From Amycolatopsis orientalis DSM 40040 = KCTC 9412 (lineage in GTDB: Bacteria; Actinomycetota; Actinomycetes; Mycobacteriales; Pseudonocardiaceae), in the NCBI RefSeq assembly GCF_000478275.1, contig NZ_ASJB01000057.1, positions 124,001-188,000 on the forward strand: a stretch of 64,000 bases of DNA, written 5' to 3'. The translations under genes and the position numbers were made by a program. How positions within the stretch are numbered: the first letter of the stretch is position 1; the number at the start of each line of letters is the position of its first letter. The notes under the pieces are model-generated. The model was given only the letters and a program-made list of their open reading frames with translations. It was not told where the DNA came from and made no database searches. Of the stretch, positions 63,407-64,000 are shown piece after piece.

Positions 63407-64000
63407 TCACCCGTCGCCTCGGCCTTTGCTCAGTTCGATCAGCCGCGGGATGCTGCCGTCGGGCAGCTCGATCCCCCGATAGGCCATGAGCTTGGTGAAC
63501 TGGCGCATCGGCATCGAAGCGATCATGCGCAACCAGTCCGGGCTGTCGGCCGCCTGCCTGCTTTGCTCCCCGGTCAGGCTCGCGGCCAGGAGTTCGCCGA
63601 GTTCGGGGCCGGCCACCGGATGGCGGAACCACTCCTCGACCGTGGAATCGAGCGACAGGACCCGGACGATGACGTCGCCCGCCAGGGTGATGGGCGTTTC
63701 GGCGACGATCCGCGCCGCGCTCCGCCCGATCTGGACGGTGTACTCGCCGGGCGAGACCACCCACCGGCTCAGTTCGATGTCGTACCAGGCGAAAGCCCGG
63801 CGGCCGAGGGTGAGTTCGACCCGCCGGGTCTCGCCCGGTTCGAGGAAGACCTTGGTGAACGCCCGGAGTTCCCGCGCCGGGCTGCGGACCGGGGCCGCGC
63901 CGGTGGCGACGTAGACCTGGACGACGTGCTTACCGGCCCGGGCGCCGGTGTTGGTCACGCTCACCGCGACGTCGGCGGTGTCGTCGCCCGTCGCCGTGAC
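63407..64000 (-). CDS. GH3 beta-glucosidase, C-terminal part (5' end outside window)
   Basis: The last 197 codons of a gene that begins beyond 64000. The visible part holds the fibronectin-III-like domain of GH3 enzymes (VSVTNTGARAGKHVVQVYVA, LRAFTKVFLEPGETRRVEL, then WVVSPGEYTVQIG) and a C-terminal helical tail. The catalytic domains are not in view. GH3 enzymes remove terminal beta-glucose and would complete xyloglucan-oligosaccharide breakdown begun by the neighbouring GH31 and GH35. Confidence 0.8.
   Translation of the reverse strand, partial: VTATGDDTADVAVSVTNTGARAGKHVVQVYVATGAAPVRSPARELRAFTKVFLEPGETRRVELTLGRRAFAWYDIELSRWVVSPGEYTVQIGRSAARIVAETPITLAGDVIVRVLSLDSTVEEWFRHPVAGPELGELLAASLTGEQSRQAADSPDWLRMIASMPMRQFTKLMAYRGIELPDGSIPRLIELSKGRGDG

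Overview
The window is high-GC, gene-dense actinobacterial DNA. Protein relatives, GTG starts, leaderless-looking promoters, LacI-controlled secreted polysaccharide enzymes and two families of long 3'-end palindromes suggest a soil actinomycete of the Pseudonocardiaceae, probably Amycolatopsis. The genus is an inference; nothing in the window proves it. No rRNA, tRNA, CRISPR array, insertion sequence or phage gene was seen.

Region 1 (1-13.7 kb) is mixed: the 3' end of an indolepyruvate ferredoxin oxidoreductase, a broken cutinase, a secreted lipase, a DUF1707 protein, an ArsB/NhaD-type permease divergent from a CBS-domain protein, an ABC export pair, a small secreted protein, a small membrane protein, and two NarL-type two-component systems whose 3' ends overlap.

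Region 2 (13.75-25.3 kb) looks like a hypoxia/dormancy island of the DevR (DosR)/OsdR type. It holds four universal stress proteins, a phosphoketolase, a CBS-BON protein, a lycopene-cyclase-like flavoprotein, a two-GAF DevS-like kinase, a DevR-like regulator and an Acg-type nitroreductase. Each of the three control regions carries a pair of GGGAC-N4-GGCCC-like boxes, so DevR probably drives two operons and two divergent promoters.

Region 3 (25.4-30.5 kb) holds a MarR regulator, an ArsR-arsenate reductase fusion with a VOC protein, and a TetR-controlled operon of a FAD monooxygenase and an unrecognised polytopic membrane protein.

Region 4 (30.5-51.7 kb) is a pectin/rhamnogalacturonan utilisation region: pectate lyases (PL3 and two PL1), rhamnogalacturonan lyase (PL11), CE12 and CE2 esterases, a GH5 enzyme, an ABC sugar importer, a YesL-like protein, three Gfo/Idh/MocA oxidoreductases, a PmoA-like protein, and three LacI-family genes, one without a DNA-binding domain. 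Palindromes of the form GGAAASCGSTTTCC mark several promoters.

Region 5 (51.8-64 kb) is a probable xyloglucan-oligosaccharide operon: secreted GH2, ABC importer, cytoplasmic GH31 alpha-xylosidase and secreted GH35 beta-galactosidase. A LacI regulator and the 3' part of a GH3 beta-glucosidase follow. Near-identical 16-bp palindromes (GTCGAAKCGMTTCGAC) lie before the operon and before the regulator. Neither importer has its own ATPase gene, so a shared MsiK-type ATPase elsewhere is expected.
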